From: Rhodococcus sp. SMB37
GTDB lineage: Bacteria; Actinomycetota; Actinomycetes; Mycobacteriales; Mycobacteriaceae
Reading direction: 5' to 3'
NCBI RefSeq assembly: GCF_004345605.1
Contig: NZ_SLVY01000022.1
Coordinates: forward strand, 18,903 to 82,902
DNA length: 64,000 bases
Below, piece after piece: positions 37,175 to 45,801 of the stretch. Made by a program: the position numbers and the translations under genes. How positions within the stretch are numbered: the stretch's first letter is position 1; every line of letters begins with the position of its first letter. The notes under the pieces are model-generated. The model was not told the DNA's origin, did not search any database, and saw only the letters and a list, made by a program, of their open reading frames with translations.

Positions 37175-38401
37175 ATGGATTTCGGACAGTCCGCGCGGAG
37201 CCTCGACTATCTCGAGCGGCTGCGCAGCTTCATCGCCGCCGAAGTCGAACCCGTCGAACGGCACGTGCGTGCCGTGCGGAGCGAGGCGCTCGCCCAACGT
37301 CGCGACGACACCGGCAGCTGGTCCGTCTCGCCGGAATTCCGCGAACTGCAGCGCAAGGCCCGCGAGGCCGGACTGTGGAATCTCTTCCTCCCCGACCCGG
37401 ACCTGGGTGCGGGCCTGTCCAACATCGACTACGCGCCGCTCGCCGAGGAGATGGGCCGGTCGATGTTCGCGTCGGCCGTGTTCAACTGCGATGCGCCCGA
37501 CACCGGGAACATGGAGGTGCTCCACCACTACGGCAGCGCCGAACAGAAGGAACGGTGGCTGCGCCCGCTGCTCGACGGTGAGATCCGGTCGGCGTTCTGC
37601 ATGACCGAACCCGACGTCGCCTCGTCGGATGCCACCAACATGGCCGCGACCGCCGTCGTCGACGGCGACGAGGTGGTCCTGAACGGACGCAAATGGTGGA
37701 GCACCGGTATCGGGCACCCCGACTGCAAGGTACTGATCTTCATGGGCCTGACCGACCCGAACGCGCACAAGTACCAGCAGCATTCGATGGTCCTCGTCCC
37801 GATCGACACACCCGGGGTGACGATCGAACGCATGCTCCCGGCGATGGGATATTTCGACGAACCCGGTGGGCACGGCGAGGTGTCGTTCACCGAGGTCAGG
37901 CTCCCCCTGGATGCGGTGATCGCCGGGCCGGGCCGCGGTTTCGAGATCGCTCAGGGTCGTCTCGGTCCGGGTCGCATCCATCACTGCATGCGCCTGGTCG
38001 GGCTCGCCGAGCACACACTCGAACTCGCATGCCGCCGCGGCCTCGACCGGACGGCCTTCGGCAAACCGATCGTCAACCTCGGCGGCAACCGTGAACGCAT
38101 CGCCGATGCCCGCATCGCCATCAACCAGCTCCGACTGCTCGTCCTGCACGCCGCATGGCTGCTCGACACGCAGGGTCTGGCAGGTGCCCGATCCGCGGTC
38201 TCCGAGATCAAGGTCGCCGCACCGCGGGTCGCGCAACAGATCATCGATTTCGCGATCCAGATCCACGGTGGCGCAGGACTGTCCGACGACTTCCCGCTCG
38301 CCGGTGCCTGGACGGCAGCGCGGGCACTGCGCCTTGCGGACGGCCCCGACGAGGTGCATCAAGGCCTCGTGGCACGATTCGAACTCGGCAAATACAACTG
38401 A
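37175..38401 (+). CDS. Acyl-CoA dehydrogenase (phosphotransferase-linked FadE type)
   Basis: 408 residues. Blocks are [83 protein letters not shown] and [10 protein letters not shown]. It represents the ACAD10/11-related group, in which the dehydrogenase is partnered with a kinase-like APH protein encoded next door, as here. Those pairs catabolise 4-hydroxy acyl-CoAs by phosphorylation and rearrangement, so a hydroxy-acid substrate is a reasonable inference. Controlled by the divergent TetR. Confidence 0.9.
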   Translation: MDFGQSARSLDYLERLRSFIAAEVEPVERHVRAVRSEALAQRRDDTGSWSVSPEFRELQRKAREAGLWNLFLPDPDLGAGLSNIDYAPLAEEMGRSMFASAVFNCDAPDTGNMEVLHHYGSAEQKERWLRPLLDGEIRSAFCMTEPDVASSDATNMAATAVVDGDEVVLNGRKWWSTGIGHPDCKVLIFMGLTDPNAHKYQQHSMVLVPIDTPGVTIERMLPAMGYFDEPGGHGEVSFTEVRLPLDAVIAGPGRGFEIAQGRLGPGRIHHCMRLVGLAEHTLELACRRGLDRTAFGKPIVNLGGNRERIADARIAINQLRLLVLHAAWLLDTQGLAGARSAVSEIKVAAPRVAQQIIDFAIQIHGGAGLSDDFPLAGAWTAARALRLADGPDEVHQGLVARFELGKYN

Positions 38402-38416
38402 GATGGAGATACCGGA

Positions 38417-39490
38417 GTGAGCGAGCTTCCCGACAATGCACGTGTGGTCCGCGACGAGGACACGTTCGACGTTCGGGCCGTCGCAACGTGGCTCGGCGAG
38501 CACGCCGGCATCGCAGGGATTCCGGAGGTGCGTCAATTCTCGGGTGGCGCGTCCAATCTGACCTACCTGCTGCGCTATCCGGATCGAGATCTCGTGCTGC
38601 GCCGTCCGCCGGCCGGGGCGAAACCGTCGTCCGGGCACGACATGGCGCGTGAGTACCGCATCCAGTCGCTGCTCGCACCGGCCTATCCGCACGTGCCGGC
38701 CATGGTCGGCATGTGCACCGACCACAGCGTGCTCGGCAGCGATTTCTACGTCATGGAACGCGTGCCCGGCACGATCCTGCGGACCGACCCGCCGACCACT
38801 CTGGATCTGACGCCGGAACAGACCCGTGCCCTGTGCCTGCGGATCGTCGACCTGCTCGTCGAACTGCACGGTGTCGACCCCGAGACCTCCGGGCTGAACG
38901 AATTCAGCCGCGGCACCGGATACGTCGCGCGGCAGGTTGCGGGCTGGACCAAGCGCTACGCGAAGGTCCGGACCGACAACGTCCCCGATTTCGCGCGCGT
39001 AACCCGCTGGCTCGACGAGACACAGCCCGCCGACGTCGCGTCGACGGTCGTGCACGGAGATTTCCGGCTCGACAATGTGGTGCTCGACGCGGACGATCCG
39101 CTGCGGCCGGTTGCGGTGCTCGACTGGGAACTTGCGACGATCGGCGATCCGCTCATGGACCTGGGGTCGTCGCTCGCGTACTGGGTGCAGGCCGACGACG
39201 ACCCGATGATGCTCGCCACCAAGCGGCAGCCGTCGGACCTGCCCGGCATGCTCACCCGCCGTGAGATCGTCGAGTACTACTCGAAGAAATCCGGGATGCC
39301 GGTGGACGACTGGGGATTCTACGAGGTCTTCGGCCTGTTCCGGCTCGCCGTGATCGCCCAGCAGATCTACTATCGTTATCACCACGGGCACACCACCAAC
39401 CCCGCGTTCAAGGACTTCTGGGTGGTCGTCGGTTACCTCGACTCCCGGTGCAACGAACTCATCGACCAACTCGAGAAGGAGGGCCGATGA
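38417..39490 (+). CDS. APH-fold phosphotransferase family protein (FadE36/ACAD11-kinase-like)
   Basis: 357 residues, GTG start after GGAGATACCGGA. Kinase-like fold: glycine-rich SGGASNLTYLL, VLRRPP (Lys-equivalent position), REYRIQSLL, catalytic loop VVHGDFRLDNVV and metal-binding DWELATIGDPLMDLG. This is the family fused to the dehydrogenase in human ACAD10/11 and adjacent to FadE genes in mycobacteria. It probably phosphorylates 4-hydroxyacyl-CoAs to prepare them for beta-oxidation. It overlaps the SDR gene by 4 nt (ATGA). Confidence 0.87.
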   Translation: MSELPDNARVVRDEDTFDVRAVATWLGEHAGIAGIPEVRQFSGGASNLTYLLRYPDRDLVLRRPPAGAKPSSGHDMAREYRIQSLLAPAYPHVPAMVGMCTDHSVLGSDFYVMERVPGTILRTDPPTTLDLTPEQTRALCLRIVDLLVELHGVDPETSGLNEFSRGTGYVARQVAGWTKRYAKVRTDNVPDFARVTRWLDETQPADVASTVVHGDFRLDNVVLDADDPLRPVAVLDWELATIGDPLMDLGSSLAYWVQADDDPMMLATKRQPSDLPGMLTRREIVEYYSKKSGMPVDDWGFYEVFGLFRLAVIAQQIYYRYHHGHTTNPAFKDFWVVVGYLDSRCNELIDQLEKEGR

Positions 39491-40245
39491 GTCGGCCACA
39501 GCGACGCAACATCCTCATCACCGGAGCGAGCTCCGGCCTGGGTGCCGGAATGGCCCGCGAATTCGCCGCACGGGGACGCAATCTCGCGCTCGCCGCTCGC
39601 CGGGTCGATCGCCTCGACACACTGCGGTCGGAACTGCTCGCCGAGCATCCGCATATCACGGTCGCTGTGCGGTCGCTGGACGTCAACCGGCACGACGACG
39701 TCTTCACCGTCTTCCGTGAGTTCGACGAGGAACTCGGCGGTCTCGACCGGGTGATCGTCAATGCGGGCCTCGGCAAAGGACAGCCGTTGGGCACGGGCTA
39801 CTTCCACGCGAACGTGCAGACTGCACAGACCAATTTTCTCGGTGCCCTCGCCCAGAGTGAGGCGGCGCTCGAGCTCATGCGTCCGCGTAATGCGGGGCAC
39901 GTCGTCCTGATCTCGTCGATGAGCGCATTGCGCGGGATGCCGCGCAACATGACGACCTACGGTGCGTCGAAAGCCGCGGTCGCGGCCCTCGGAGAGGGGA
40001 TGCGATCGGACCTGGCGGGCACCGGGATCGACGTCAGCACCATCTTCCCCGGCTACATCCGGTCGGAGATCAACGAGAAGGTGAAGAAGGTCCCGTTCAT
40101 CGTCGATACCGAAACCGGTTGTCGTGCACTGGCTGCGGCGATCGAGAAGGAGCCGGCCAAGGCATACGTGCCGGGGTGGCCGTGGATCCCGCTCGCATAC
40201 GCAATGAAGGTGTTGCCGTTGTCGGTGGTACGGCGTATGACCTGA
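39487..40245 (+). CDS. SDR-family oxidoreductase
   Basis: 252 residues. TGASSGLG (near 13) binds NAD(P), NAG follows near 97, with Ser in VLISSMSALRG and TYGASKAAV giving Tyr and Lys. A C-terminal WPWIPLAYAMKVLPLSVVRRMT tail is hydrophobic and could touch the membrane. The start overlaps the upstream phosphotransferase stop by 4 nt, so it belongs to the TetR-controlled operon and may oxidise a hydroxylated intermediate of the same pathway. Confidence 0.87.
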   Translation: MSRPQRRNILITGASSGLGAGMAREFAARGRNLALAARRVDRLDTLRSELLAEHPHITVAVRSLDVNRHDDVFTVFREFDEELGGLDRVIVNAGLGKGQPLGTGYFHANVQTAQTNFLGALAQSEAALELMRPRNAGHVVLISSMSALRGMPRNMTTYGASKAAVAALGEGMRSDLAGTGIDVSTIFPGYIRSEINEKVKKVPFIVDTETGCRALAAAIEKEPAKAYVPGWPWIPLAYAMKVLPLSVVRRMT

Positions 40246-40247
40246 CC

Positions 40248-41633
40248 ATGAACGGAAAGAAGCTTCACATCGGCCTGTCGCTGTCACCGACGTGGTTGTC
40301 GGGCGATGCGTGGCGACGCCGCGACAGCCGTGTCGGCGAGATCTTCGACAGCGACCTCTACGTCGATCTCGCACGGCGCAGTGAGGACGCGAAACTCGAT
40401 TTCGTCTTCAAACCGGACTCTCAATTCCTCGACCCGGTAGCGCTCTCCGGCGGGCCGGGATTCAGCAGCCTCGATCCCATGATCCTGCTGGCCACGCTTG
40501 CCCGAGAAACGAGCCGGATCGGTCTGGTCTCGACCGCGTCGACGACGTTCTTGCCGCCGTACGCGGTGGCGCGGCAATTGCAGTCGCTCAACCGGGTCAG
40601 CGGCGGGCGTGCGGGCTGGAACATCGTCACGTCCCTCGACGGGCAGGCCAACTTCGGGCTCGCCGACATGCCGAGCTCGCAGGAGCGGTACGCGCGTGCC
40701 GCCGAAGTCACCTCGGTCGTGCAGAAACTGTGGGCGAGTTATCCACACGACGCACTCCGGGTCGACCGCGACAACGGGGTGTACGCCGACCCGTCGGCAG
40801 TGGGGCCGGTCGACCACGTGGGCGAATTCCTCTCGGTGGCAGGTCCGCTCACCGTGCCGGAGCCGGCGTCGGGACAGATTCCGCTGTTCCAGGCCGGCTC
40901 CTCGCCCGAGGGAAGAGAATTTGCCGCCACGGTGGCCGACGCGGTGTTCGCAGCAACGCCGGATGTGGATGCGGGAATCGAACTGCGGAATGATCTGGGT
41001 GCACGAGCCGAACGGCTCGGCCGCACACCGGATTCGCTCGTGGTGATGCCCGGGCTGAGCATGTTCCTCGCGCCGACGTCGGCGCATGCCCGCGAGCTGC
41101 ATCGCGAGACCCACGCTCGGATGAGTCGAGAGCGGAAGTTCACGTTCGTCGAGGCGACATTGGGCATCGACCTGCGAGGGCTCGACCCCGATGGACCGGT
41201 GCCGGTAGACGACCTCCCCGATCCGAATCGGCCGGTGCGCAGCAGAACCCACGCCGAACTGGTGCGTCGGATGGTGCTGCGCGACCGCCCGACCGTAGCG
41301 GAGTTGCTCGAACGGCCCGAGATCGTCGCGTCGGCGCACTGGGTCGTGGTGGGCACTGCGGACGACGCTGTTGCGCAGATCGTGGAGCGGGCGGAGAAGG
41401 GTGCGATGGATGGCTTCATCGCGCTGCCCGGCGGTTCGTGGGGTTCGTTGGGAATTTTCTTCGACGAAGTTGTTCCGAGACTCGTCGAGCGAGGTCTGTT
41501 CCGCGCCGAGTACAGCGGCACGACGCTCCGGGAGCACCTGACAACCCATAGAACAGCTGTGGCGGTGGGTGAGTCCGGAGACTCTCCCACCGCCACAGCG
41601 CGTTCGCAGTGCCGAGTTACTCGGCGCCGATGA
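40248..41633 (+). CDS. FMN-dependent monooxygenase of the NtaA/SnaA/DszA group
   Basis: 461 residues. The luciferase-like barrel has [74 protein letters not shown] and [25 protein letters not shown]. Members oxidise nitrilotriacetate, sulfones or similar compounds with FMNH2. The start codon follows the SDR stop by 2 nt, so it is probably the last gene of the operon. Its last 17 nt overlap the convergent ino1 gene, and the ino1 terminator hairpin lies inside its 3' coding end. Confidence 0.87.
   Translation: MNGKKLHIGLSLSPTWLSGDAWRRRDSRVGEIFDSDLYVDLARRSEDAKLDFVFKPDSQFLDPVALSGGPGFSSLDPMILLATLARETSRIGLVSTASTTFLPPYAVARQLQSLNRVSGGRAGWNIVTSLDGQANFGLADMPSSQERYARAAEVTSVVQKLWASYPHDALRVDRDNGVYADPSAVGPVDHVGEFLSVAGPLTVPEPASGQIPLFQAGSSPEGREFAATVADAVFAATPDVDAGIELRNDLGARAERLGRTPDSLVVMPGLSMFLAPTSAHARELHRETHARMSRERKFTFVEATLGIDLRGLDPDGPVPVDDLPDPNRPVRSRTHAELVRRMVLRDRPTVAELLERPEIVASAHWVVVGTADDAVAQIVERAEKGAMDGFIALPGGSWGSLGIFFDEVVPRLVERGLFRAEYSGTTLREHLTTHRTAVAVGESGDSPTATARSQCRVTRRR
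41556..41599 (-). terminator. Terminator hairpin of ino1, inside the 3' end of the monooxygenase gene
   Basis: Two 20-nt arms (41556-41575 and 41580-41599) pair with one mismatch around a CGGA loop. The hairpin begins 18 nt after the ino1 stop on the minus strand, followed by a modestly U-rich stretch. It lies wholly within the coding end of the convergent monooxygenase, whose stop codon is beyond it. Confidence 0.75.
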
Positions 41634-42714
41634 TGAAGGCCTCGAGCTCGGTGCGAGCCTTGTCGTCGGCCATCTGGACCGGCGGGGACTTCATCAGGTA
41701 AGCGGATGCCGGGAGAATCGGGCCACCGAGGCCGCGGTCCTTGGCGATCTTCGCGGCGCGGATCGCGTCGATGATGATGCCGGCGGAGTTCGGCGAGTCC
41801 CACACCTCGAGCTTGTACTCGAGGTTCAGCGGGGCGTCACCGAAGGCACGACCCTCGAGGCGGACGTATGCCCACTTGCGGTCGTCGAGCCACTGAACGT
41901 AGTCGGACGGGCCGATGTGGACGTCGCGATCGTGGACCTTGCCGGCCAGCGGGCCGTTGAGGTTCGACGTGACGGCCTGGGTCTTGGAGACCTTCTTGGA
42001 CTCGAGACGCTCACGCTCGAGCATGTTCTTGAAGTCCATGTTGCCACCGACATTGAGCTGGTAGGTGCGGTCGAGCACGACGCCGCGATCCTCGAACAGC
42101 TTCGCCATCACGCGGTGTGTGATGGTGGCGCCGACCTGCGACTTGATGTCGTCGCCGACGATCGGGACACCGGCGTCGGTGAACTTCTTGGCCCACACCG
42201 GGTCAGAGGCGATGAACACCGGGAGAGCGTTGACGAACGCCACGCCCGCGTCGATGCAGCACTGGGCGTAGAACTTGTCGGCCTCGTCGGACCCGACGGG
42301 CAGGTACGACACGAGAACGTCGACCTCGGCGTCCTTGAGCGCCTGGACGATGTCGACGGGCTCGGCGTCGGACAACTCGATGGTCTCGGCGTAGTACTTG
42401 CCGATGCCATCGAGGGTGTGACCACGCTGGACGGTGACGCCGGTGGGCGGCACGTCCGTGATCTTGATGGTGTTGTTCTCGCTGGCGAGGATTGCTTCGG
42501 AGAGATCGAACCCGACCTTCTTGGCGTCGACGTCGAACGCGGCGACGAACTTGACGTCGCGCACGTGGTACTGACCGAATTCGACGTGCATCAGACCGGG
42601 GACGGTCGTGGTGGCGTCGGCGTCCTTGTAGTACTCGACGCCCTGAACCAGAGACGAGGCACAGTTCCCCACGCCCACAATGGCCACGCGCACCGAGGTG
42701 CTGTTCTCACCCAT
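41617..42714 (-). CDS. ino1: Inositol-3-phosphate synthase
   Basis: 365 residues, the length of actinobacterial Ino1. It converts glucose 6-phosphate to 1L-myo-inositol 1-phosphate with NAD, feeding phosphatidylinositol, mycothiol and mannolipids. NAD-binding [13 protein letters not shown] is at the N-terminus; [60 protein letters not shown] and [16 protein letters not shown] follow. An AGGAG lies 9 nt before the ATG. The start overlaps the padR stop by 8 nt. Same order as M. tuberculosis Rv0046c-Rv0047c. Confidence 0.95.
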   Translation of the reverse strand: MGENSTSVRVAIVGVGNCASSLVQGVEYYKDADATTTVPGLMHVEFGQYHVRDVKFVAAFDVDAKKVGFDLSEAILASENNTIKITDVPPTGVTVQRGHTLDGIGKYYAETIELSDAEPVDIVQALKDAEVDVLVSYLPVGSDEADKFYAQCCIDAGVAFVNALPVFIASDPVWAKKFTDAGVPIVGDDIKSQVGATITHRVMAKLFEDRGVVLDRTYQLNVGGNMDFKNMLERERLESKKVSKTQAVTSNLNGPLAGKVHDRDVHIGPSDYVQWLDDRKWAYVRLEGRAFGDAPLNLEYKLEVWDSPNSAGIIIDAIRAAKIAKDRGLGGPILPASAYLMKSPPVQMADDKARTELEAFIIGAE

Positions 42715-43267
42715 GGTCGGGTTCTCCTTCTTTTCTGCTTGCTGCTGACGACTGCTCGGCGGCGATGAGTTCGTTGAGCCAGCGGACTTCACGTTCGCTG
42801 GACTCGAGGCCGAGTTGGTGTAGCTGACGGGTATAGCGATCCAATGTGCCGCTCGCCCGCCCGATGGCGTCGCGAAGGCCTTCTCGGCGCTCCTCGACCT
42901 GGCGTCGCCTGCCTTCCAGAATCCGCATCCGCGCTTCCGCGGGTGTCCGGCTGAAAAAAGCGAGGTGAACGCCGAATCCGTCATCGGTGTAGTTCTGTGG
43001 GCCCGTGTCGGCCACCAGTTCGGTGAACCGTTCCCGGCCTACCGGGGTGAGCTGGTACACGCGACGAGCGCGCCGCTTCACCGGCCCGGGGACTCCGGCA
43101 TCCTCTTCGGCGATGAGGCCATCGGCCTTCATCCGCCGCAATGTCGGATACAGCGACCCGTACGAGAAGGCGCGGAATGCGCCCAGAAGCCCGGTCAATC
43201 GCTTGCGGAGCTCGTAACCGTGCATGGGCGATTCGAGAAGCAGCCCGAGGATTGCCAGCTCGAGCAA
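42707..43267 (-). CDS. PadR-family regulator of ino1 (Rv0047c-like)
   Basis: 186 residues from a TTG start. AGGAGG lies 8 nt upstream, and [24 protein letters not shown] is the usual family N-terminus; a GTG 9 nt earlier would have no spacing to that site. The winged helix includes [19 protein letters not shown] and a wing with [10 protein letters not shown]. The C-terminal helical region is Arg/Glu-rich. It is translationally coupled to ino1 and is probably the regulator of inositol synthesis through the palindrome at 43321-43337. Confidence 0.9.
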   Translation of the reverse strand: MLELAILGLLLESPMHGYELRKRLTGLLGAFRAFSYGSLYPTLRRMKADGLIAEEDAGVPGPVKRRARRVYQLTPVGRERFTELVADTGPQNYTDDGFGVHLAFFSRTPAEARMRILEGRRRQVEERREGLRDAIGRASGTLDRYTRQLHQLGLESSEREVRWLNELIAAEQSSAASRKEGEPDHG

Positions 43268-43320
43268 TGGGGCCACCTCCTACGTCCGTTCGAACCTGAC
43301 CGACTGATGCGATGCAAAAC

Positions 43321-43337
43321 TATATCGCACCGATATA
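43321..43337. promoter_or_regulatory. Palindrome TATATCG-CAC-CGATATA upstream of padR-ino1
   Basis: Two perfect 7-bp arms surround CAC, in an AT-rich patch 54 nt before the PadR start. PadR proteins bind AT-rich inverted repeats over their own promoters, so this is the likely operator of the padR-ino1 operon. The AT-rich arms could also hold the -10 element. Confidence 0.65.
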
Positions 43338-43400
43338 TAGAACCATACGCGTGTCCCGATAGGTGCACACGGAAGGCCCGCGATGGAAGGTGCGCGAGAA

Positions 43401-43697
43401 CTAGAGGAGTCCGAGCACCACACCGGCAGTCGAGCCGAGGATCACGGCAGCGCCCACGACGATCCACCGCAGGGTCCAGGAGTCCGGTCCGGCAGAGCGA
43501 ACGGCGCTGCCGCCGGGCGGTTGCAGGTCCTCCACGAGCGCGTCGAGGTCGGTGAGAGTGCAGGCGCCGTACGACTGTTCGATCCGATATTCGTGTTCCG
43601 TCGCGTCGATCTGCCCGTCCGCCGCGGCCGCGTCCAGCCACGTGCACGTCCGAGCGCGGTCCACGTCGCGTGCGCGAGCCGTCCTGTCGCCGCTCAC
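43401..43697 (-). CDS. DUF1707 plus single membrane helix protein
   Basis: 98 residues. The N-terminal DUF1707-like domain (ARARDVDRARTCTWLDAAAADGQIDATEHEYRIEQ to LTDLDALVEDLQPP) is followed by one C-terminal helix (about 77-97). It corresponds to the N-terminal half of the neighbouring 283-residue protein (44287-45138). It overlaps the preceding gene by 4 nt, and three such genes form a coupled minus-strand series. Function unknown; DUF1707 domains occur in small actinobacterial membrane proteins. Confidence 0.75.
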   Translation of the reverse strand: MSGDRTARARDVDRARTCTWLDAAAADGQIDATEHEYRIEQSYGACTLTDLDALVEDLQPPGGSAVRSAGPDSWTLRWIVVGAAVILGSTAGVVLGLL

Positions 43698-44290
43698 GGT
43701 TCGAACCTCCGCACGGCGAGGACACGTCCGTCCGGTGTCAGGACCAGGTACCCGTTCTCCTGCGCGCGGTTCGACACGTAGATGCTCACGGTGGCTTCCC
43801 CGACGTCGATTCCCAGGCCCACATGGCTCACCGAGCCGTCCGGCACACCCACCGACTGGGGGGCCCCGGCCAAGTATCGAGCGAGCAGCGGGACATCCAG
43901 GGCGTCGAGATCGAACTCGGGTGTACCGACGGGTCGCGTCGTCGGGGAATGATCCGACTCGAAAGTGCCGCGATACGAATACGGCATGACGCGATCCGGC
44001 GAGTGCGGCACCGCACGCTCGATACTCGCGTACTCGTCGTGGAGTGTTGCCTCGTCGAGCAGCGTGTCGCCGAACCGGTCGCGGTAGTCGCGGCGGAACT
44101 GCTCGAGCCCCGCCGCCGTGACGAGGCTCGGGGCAGAGGCCGAGGCTGCGACCTCGGCCGGGGCCGCAGTCACCCGCGTGGTGTCGACGGCCGGGTCGGG
44201 CTGCACCATCAGGTACGACACAACACCGCTGACCAGTGCGAGCGTCACCACTCCGGCTGCGAACGCCCGAGCGGGAAGGCGCTCGATCAT
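43694..44290 (-). CDS. Membrane-anchored extracytoplasmic protein, homologous to the C-terminal half of its neighbour
   Basis: 198 residues. One N-terminal helix (about 10-28), an Ala/Thr/Ser linker, then a domain from about residue 60 with FRRDYRDRFGDTLLDEATLHDEYASIERA, YSYRGTFES, DLDALDVPLLARYLAGAP and a C-terminal beta-rich part. The same pattern (DYRAAFGDTVVHT, YTYRGGF, DLSTIDVAAFSDLVARAP) occurs in the neighbouring 283-residue protein. Both ends overlap adjacent genes by 4 nt. The unit looks like a secreted sensor-type domain of unknown ligand. Confidence 0.7.
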   Translation of the reverse strand: MIERLPARAFAAGVVTLALVSGVVSYLMVQPDPAVDTTRVTAAPAEVAASASAPSLVTAAGLEQFRRDYRDRFGDTLLDEATLHDEYASIERAVPHSPDRVMPYSYRGTFESDHSPTTRPVGTPEFDLDALDVPLLARYLAGAPQSVGVPDGSVSHVGLGIDVGEATVSIYVSNRAQENGYLVLTPDGRVLAVRRFEP

Positions 44291-45138
44291 TCGTACGTCC
44301 GCAGGATCTCGCCGGCCGCGGTCGCTTTGACGTATCCGCTGCCGCGGGTGTCGTCGTCTACGTACACGTTCATCGTCACCATGCCGTCGTTGCGGACGAG
44401 CACGTGCGTCACGCTGCCGCCGGGCCGACCCAGCAGTTCCGGCGCACGGGCCACCAGATCGGAGAACGCCGCGACGTCGATCGTCGAAAGATCGAGATCG
44501 GAGTACGTGCTCATCCGATTGCTCGGGGGTGATCCCGATCGCTGGAATCCACCCCGATAGGTGTAGCCGACGACCCGATTCGACGACTCGCTCTCCGCGC
44601 GCTCCACGGTCGCGAAGTCCGGATACACCCCGAAGGTATGCACGACGGTATCGCCGAACGCGGCTCGGTAGTCGTCGACGACCCGTGCGAGCCCACCCGG
44701 CTCGAGTGGATCGACAACGTCGACGACGATCGGCTCGACACCGCCGTCGTCCTCACCGCCGTCGTCCTCGTCGACCGGGTCCGGAGCGACGGCGGGTGCT
44801 ACCGCGACCGGCTCCCCCGGCGGCGGTGTACCCCGGTCGGGAAGCGCACCCCACACAACGGCACCGACAGCGACGATCGCCACACCCGCGACCACCGGCG
44901 CGATCCATCTACCGGACGCCTTTCCGGACCGGTCGTCCTCGGGTTCGGCGGGCGGTTGCAGGTCGCGAACGAGATCGGCGAGTTCCGGCAGCGTCTTCGC
45001 ATTTTCGGCGCGTGCGACGAGGTCGCGCCACTCTTCGGTCGTGACCTGCCCTTCGGCGTAGGCGAGGTCGAGACGTGTGCGCGTCCGGGCGCGGTCGCTG
45101 TCGCGAGCTCGGGTCGGCGGCGATTGTCGGCGGGACAC
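44287..45138 (-). CDS. DUF1707 membrane protein with extracytoplasmic domain (Rv0048c-like by position)
   Basis: 283 residues, GTG start. A cytoplasmic DUF1707-like domain (RARDSDRARTRTRLDLAYAEGQVTTEEW to LADLVRDLQPP), one helix (about 78-97), an acidic Pro/Asp/Glu linker and the same C-terminal domain as the 198-residue neighbour. It is the fused version of the two following genes. In M. tuberculosis the equivalent position (Rv0048c) also encodes a membrane protein. Its function is unknown; proximity to PonA1 suggests an envelope role. Confidence 0.75.
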   Translation of the reverse strand: MSRRQSPPTRARDSDRARTRTRLDLAYAEGQVTTEEWRDLVARAENAKTLPELADLVRDLQPPAEPEDDRSGKASGRWIAPVVAGVAIVAVGAVVWGALPDRGTPPPGEPVAVAPAVAPDPVDEDDGGEDDGGVEPIVVDVVDPLEPGGLARVVDDYRAAFGDTVVHTFGVYPDFATVERAESESSNRVVGYTYRGGFQRSGSPPSNRMSTYSDLDLSTIDVAAFSDLVARAPELLGRPGGSVTHVLVRNDGMVTMNVYVDDDTRGSGYVKATAAGEILRTYE

Positions 45139-45234
45139 GTCAGAAGCGTAGTTCGTCCGGAATGGGCACGCCGTGTTCAGGACCGAGCGCACTCCGCGCC
45201 CACTTGCACTGGGGCCGCACGTACTCTGGATCCC

Positions 45235-45657
45235 GTGCAAACTCAGCGGCAGGTGGTGGACTACGCGTTGCAGCGACGGTCGCTGCTCGCCGAGGTCTAC
45301 TCGGGCAGACGCGGCGTGACCGAGGTCTGCGATGCGAGTCCCTACCTGTTGCGAGCTGCAAAGTTCCACGGCAGGGGCAGCGACGTCGTGTGCCCCATCT
45401 GCCGCAGGGAGCAGCTGACCATTGTTTCGTGGGTCTTCGGCGACAAGCTCGGACCGGTTTCCGGCTCTGCGCGCACTCCCGAAGAGCTGACCCGCCTGGC
45501 ATCCAGCCAGGAGGAATTCTCCGTCCACGTGGTCGAGGTATGCCGAACCTGCAGTTGGAACCACCTGGTGCAGTCGTACGTTCTCGGTGCGCAACCCGCG
45601 CCGAAACGACCCCGTCGTCGATCGACAGGTGCAAATCGACGTACCGCGAGCGAGTGA
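45235..45657 (+). CDS. DUF5318 protein (Rv0049-like), zinc-ribbon type
   Basis: 140 residues, GTG start. Conserved YALQRRSLLAEVYSGRR is followed by DVVCPICRR and later VCRTCSWNHL, so two CxxC pairs probably bind zinc. The C-terminal 20 residues are Lys/Arg-rich. It lies upstream of ponA1 as Rv0049 does in M. tuberculosis. It is likely a cytoplasmic nucleic-acid or protein-binding factor; function unknown. Confidence 0.82.
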   Translation: MQTQRQVVDYALQRRSLLAEVYSGRRGVTEVCDASPYLLRAAKFHGRGSDVVCPICRREQLTIVSWVFGDKLGPVSGSARTPEELTRLASSQEEFSVHVVEVCRTCSWNHLVQSYVLGAQPAPKRPRRRSTGANRRTASE

Positions 45658-45801
45658 ACGGGCGCCGGACGACGTGACATCGACGTGCCCGACGGTGTAC
45701 ACAGCTGCACAAGACCGAACGACCGAGTCGTCGACTACCTGTCCGAGGACGGAATCGAGGAGGCGGCGTAACGCGTCGCGCCGACATTTGGAGAAACGTA
45801 C

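Noticed and set aside
37154..39499. A 781-codon minus-strand frame across the acyl-CoA dehydrogenase and phosphotransferase genes
   Set aside because: No recognisable domain, and it is antisense to two well-conserved enzymes.
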